This document shows positions 7,026 to 9,519 of a DNA stretch of 9,519 bases, piece after piece. The stretch spans positions 1 to 9,519 of the forward strand of contig QGUZ01000190.1 of assembly GCA_003242605.1 (NCBI GenBank). Direction: 5' to 3'. The notes below the pieces were generated by a model. It had not been told where the DNA came from, did no database searches, and was given only the letters and a program-made list of their open reading frames with translations. The position numbers and the translations under genes were made by a program. Origin of the DNA: Actinomycetota bacterium (GTDB taxonomy: Bacteria > Actinomycetota > Actinomycetes > Streptosporangiales > Streptosporangiaceae). Each line of letters opens with the position of its first letter. Position 1 is the first letter of the stretch.

Positions 7026-7050
7026 GGCCGCGCGATCACTCGCGGCGGCC
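7026..7050 (-). other. Hairpin over the yjfF stop codon with a GNRA-type loop
   Basis: On the minus strand GGCCGC and GCGA (with a one-base bulge) pair with UCGC and GCGGCC, giving a 10-bp stem. The four-base loop GUGA holds the UGA stop of the permease (7036-7038). GUGA fits the GNRA tetraloop consensus. It separates the transporter genes from araB and could act in mRNA processing or partial termination. A chance pairing in GC-rich DNA is possible. Confidence 0.4.
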
Positions 7051-8031
7051 GACGATCAGGCGTTGCAGCAGGATGAAGACGAACAGCAGCAGGCCGATGA
7101 AGATCTTGGTCCACCAGGAGCTGAGCGTGCCCTCGAAGCTGATGATCGTCTGGGTGAGGCCGAGCACGAGCACGCCGAGCACGGTGCCGGCGAGGTTGCC
7201 GTAGCCGCCGCTGAGCAGCGCGCCGCCGATCACCACCGCGGCGATCGCGTCGAGCTCCATGCCGACCGCGTGCAGGCCGTACCCGGACAGCATGTAGAGG
7301 GCGAGCAGCAGCCCGCCGAGCGCGGCGCAGAACCCGCTGATCGTGTAGACCGCGATCTTCGTCCGGGCCACGGGCAGGCCCATGAGCAGCGCGGACTGCT
7401 CGTTGCCGCCGACCGCGTAGACGGTGCGGCCGAGCCGGGTGTGGTGCAGCGTGTACGCCCCGGCGAGCACGACCGCGGCCGCGATCAGCACGCTCGGCGA
7501 CAGCCACAGGTCGGGGCCGAGGTCGATGCGCCCGTACGCCAGGGCGGTGAAGCCGGGGTTGTCGATCGGGATCGAGTCGGTGCCGATGGTGAAGCACAGG
7601 CCGCGGGCGAGGAACATGCCGGCGAGGGTGACGATGAACGGCTGGATCTCGAAGTAGTGGATGATCGCCCCCATCGTCAGCCCGAGCACGGTGCCGACCG
7701 CGAGCACGAGCGCGATCACCACCGGGGCGGCCCAGCCGTCGCGGAGCAGCGTGGCCGCGATCATGGTGGCGAGCGCGGCCACCGCGCCCACCGACAGGTC
7801 GATGCCGCCGGACAGGATCACGAACGTCATCCCGACCGCGATCACCAGCAGGAACGCGTTGTCGATGAAGACGTTGAGCACGACCTGGCCGCTGGCGAAC
7901 CCCTCGTAGCGCAGGCCGCCCGCGACGAACATCGCCACGAGCAGGCCCGCGGTCACCAGCACGGGCACCCGGGCCCGCGGGATCGCGGGCCGCGTCGCCC
8001 GCCGTACCGTGGTGGCGCCCTGGGCCGTCAC
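7036..8031 (-). CDS. yjfF: Sugar ABC transporter permease, YjfF type
   Basis: An integral membrane subunit of a CUT2-family ABC sugar importer, the same 331-residue length as E. coli YjfF. A short cytoplasmic N-terminus (about residues 1-20) is followed by hydrophobic segments near 21-40, 52-75, 82-96, 102-120, 130-150, 180-196, 226-250, 260-298 and 308-325, and a basic tail RLIVGRRE. Family hallmarks are GMTFVILSGGIDLSVGAV at 67-84, the ATPase-contacting loop RLGRTVYAVGGNEQSALLMG at 199-218, and MELDAIAAVVIGGALLSGGYGNLAGTVLG at 258-286. The start is GTG at 8031, overlapping the stop of the upstream permease as GTGA. A strong GAGGAGG at 8039-8045 lies 7 bases before it. It should form a heterodimer with the preceding YtfT-like permease. 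Substrate is inferred to be L-arabinose from the araBDA genes downstream; E. coli YjfF serves galactofuranose. Confidence 0.9.
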   Translation of the reverse strand: MTAQGATTVRRATRPAIPRARVPVLVTAGLLVAMFVAGGLRYEGFASGQVVLNVFIDNAFLLVIAVGMTFVILSGGIDLSVGAVAALATMIAATLLRDGWAAPVVIALVLAVGTVLGLTMGAIIHYFEIQPFIVTLAGMFLARGLCFTIGTDSIPIDNPGFTALAYGRIDLGPDLWLSPSVLIAAAVVLAGAYTLHHTRLGRTVYAVGGNEQSALLMGLPVARTKIAVYTISGFCAALGGLLLALYMLSGYGLHAVGMELDAIAAVVIGGALLSGGYGNLAGTVLGVLVLGLTQTIISFEGTLSSWWTKIFIGLLLFVFILLQRLIVGRRE

Positions 8032-9166
8032 GAGGTCACCTCCTCGGGAACGTCGCGGACCCGGCGGGCCTCGGCCGTCGCCGCGCCGCCGCGTGGCCCG
8101 CGGCGCCGGAAGACCCGGCGGCGGAACGCGGGCGACTGGATCAGGCAGACCGCGGTCACCACGAGGGCCTTGAACAGCAGCGTGGTCTCCGGGGGCACGC
8201 CGATCGCGTAGATCGTGGTGGTGAGGGTCTGGATGATCAGCGCGCCGAGCACGGTGCCCGCGAGCGAGAACCGGCCGCCGGACAGCGCGGTGCCGCCGAT
8301 CACCACGGCGAGGATCGCGTCCAGCTCGATCCACAGCCCGGCGTTGTTGCCGTCCGCGCTCGACACGTTCGAGCTGATCATCAGCCCGGCGATGCCCGCG
8401 CACAGCCCGCAGAACGCGTAGACCACGATGAGCACGCCGCGCGCCCGGATGCCGGACAGCCGGCTCGCCTCGGCGTTGCCGCCCACCGACTCGATGAACA
8501 GCCCGAGCGCGAGCCGCCGGGTGAGCAGCGCGGCGAGCGCGGTGATCACCGCGGCGACGATGAGGCAGAACGGCAGGGTGAGCCAGTAGCCGCCGCCGAT
8601 CAGCTTGTACGGCGCGCTGTTGATCGTGATGATCTGCCCGTCGGTGATGAGCTGGGCCACGCCGCGCCCGGCGACCATGAGCACGAGCGTGGCGATGATC
8701 GGCTGGATGCCGCCGACCGCGACGAGCACGCCGTTCCACACGCCGAGCAGGACCGCGAGCCCGAGGGCGAGCCCGACCGCGGCCAGCACCCCGGGGACCG
8801 AGTTCTGGTTCTCCAGGCCGCTGATGTGCAGGCAGGCGAGCGCCCCGGCGATCGCCACCACCGAGCCGACCGACAGGTCGATGCCGCCGGTGGCGATGAC
8901 GAGGGTCATGCCGAGCGAGACGAGGATCAGCGGCGCGCCGAACCGGGCGATGTCCACCAGCCCGCCGTACAGGTGGCCCTGCTTCAGCTCGACCGCGAGG
9001 AAGCCGTCGGTGAGCACGACGTTGAGGCCGAGCAGCGCGAGCAGCACCAGGCACGGCCAGGCGAGGCGGTGCCGGGCGGCCGCGCCGAGGGCGGACCGCA
9101 GCGTGGCCCGGGGCGTGCCGGCCGCGGCGGCCGGGCCGCCGGCGCGCGGCGGGGACGAGATCGGGG

Positions 9167-9170
<4 letters not shown>
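8028..9170 (-). CDS. ytfT: Sugar ABC transporter permease, YtfT type
   Basis: The second membrane subunit of the CUT2-family importer, paralogous to the YjfF-like gene next to it. The 380 residues exceed E. coli YtfT (341) through an Ala/Gly/Pro-rich N-terminal tail (about residues 1-35) and a basic C-terminal tail (about 349-380, RRRVFRRRGPRGG onward). The core shows FGAPLILVSLGMTLVIATGGIDLSVGSV at 77-104, GVWNGVLVAVGGIQPIIATLVLM at 143-165, the coupling loop FIESVGGNAEASRLSGI at 225-241 and LDAILAVVIGGTALSGGRFSLAGTVLG at 283-309. About nine to ten membrane segments are apparent. ATG at 9170 overlaps the ATPase stop as ATGA, and GGAG at 9178-9181 lies 7 bases upstream. ELKQGHLYGGLVDIARFGAP near 61-80 resembles the family's N-terminal region. 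Substrate is inferred from the operon; ribose- or galactofuranose-type uptake remains possible. Confidence 0.9.
8039..8045 (-). promoter_or_regulatory. Ribosome binding site of the YjfF-like permease gene
   Basis: GAGGAGG on the minus strand, inside the last codons of the upstream permease and 7 bases before the GTG at 8031. It decides this start among many open upstream codons in the same frame. Confidence 0.7.

Positions 9171-9519
<349 letters not shown>

Noticed and set aside
5269..8211. A 980-codon plus-strand open frame
   Set aside because: It is antisense to araB, both the araB gaps and the permeases, has a low-complexity Gly/Arg/Val/His composition and no domain. It is a shadow of GC-biased codons on the other strand.
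7789..8910. DNA similarity between the two permease genes around the GGIDLSVG motif, as a recent duplication
   Set aside because: The shared stretch reflects a conserved motif of the permease family; the rest of the two proteins is well diverged.
7036..9054. The YjfF-like permease extended to 672 residues
   Set aside because: The extension is an alternate frame of the YtfT-like gene. The strong ribosome site at 8039-8045 and the 331-residue family length fix the start at 8031.

Overview
The window comes from a high-GC actinomycete: G+C looks above 70%, GTG starts are common, and third codon positions are almost always G or C. A Streptosporangiales-like or related thermophilic actinomycete would fit, but the species cannot be fixed from this sequence. 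All functional calls rest on protein motifs read by eye; no database search was run.

Left part (1-2870, plus strand): a small sulfur-scavenging operon. It holds an SfnB-family acyl-CoA-dehydrogenase-like flavoenzyme (5' end cut by the window), then SsuD, an FMNH2-dependent alkanesulfonate monooxygenase, then a flavin reductase of the HpaC/RutF fold that could supply the reduced flavin. The first ~113 bases are an abnormal block of G and C runs that breaks the reading of SfnB. The flavin reductase has no stop codon where its domain ends. Both oddities look more like sequence errors in extreme-GC stretches than biology.

Middle (2871-2975): a short convergent intergenic region of almost pure G+C. 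It has two inverted repeats that could terminate transcription from both sides.

Right part (2976-9519, minus strand, transcribed right to left): an L-arabinose uptake and catabolism operon in the order ytfR-like ATPase (partial), ytfT-like permease, yjfF-like permease, araB, araD, araA. The ABC importer brings in the sugar. AraA isomerises L-arabinose to L-ribulose, AraB phosphorylates it to L-ribulose-5-phosphate, and AraD epimerises that to D-xylulose-5-phosphate for the pentose phosphate pathway. Three junctions are 4-base start/stop overlaps (ATGA or GTGA). The two longer gaps (yjfF-araB, araB-araD) carry GC-rich hairpins. The importer belongs to the YtfQRT-YjfF (galactofuranose-type) CUT2 family, so furanose-form L-arabinose import is a reasonable inference. 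The periplasmic-type binding protein, promoter and regulator would lie beyond 9519.

Nothing here is clearly a new biological system. The most useful observations are the two sequence anomalies, the transporter-catabolic gene coupling, the intercistronic hairpins (one with the stop codon in a GNRA-type loop), and an apparent loop insertion in SsuD.
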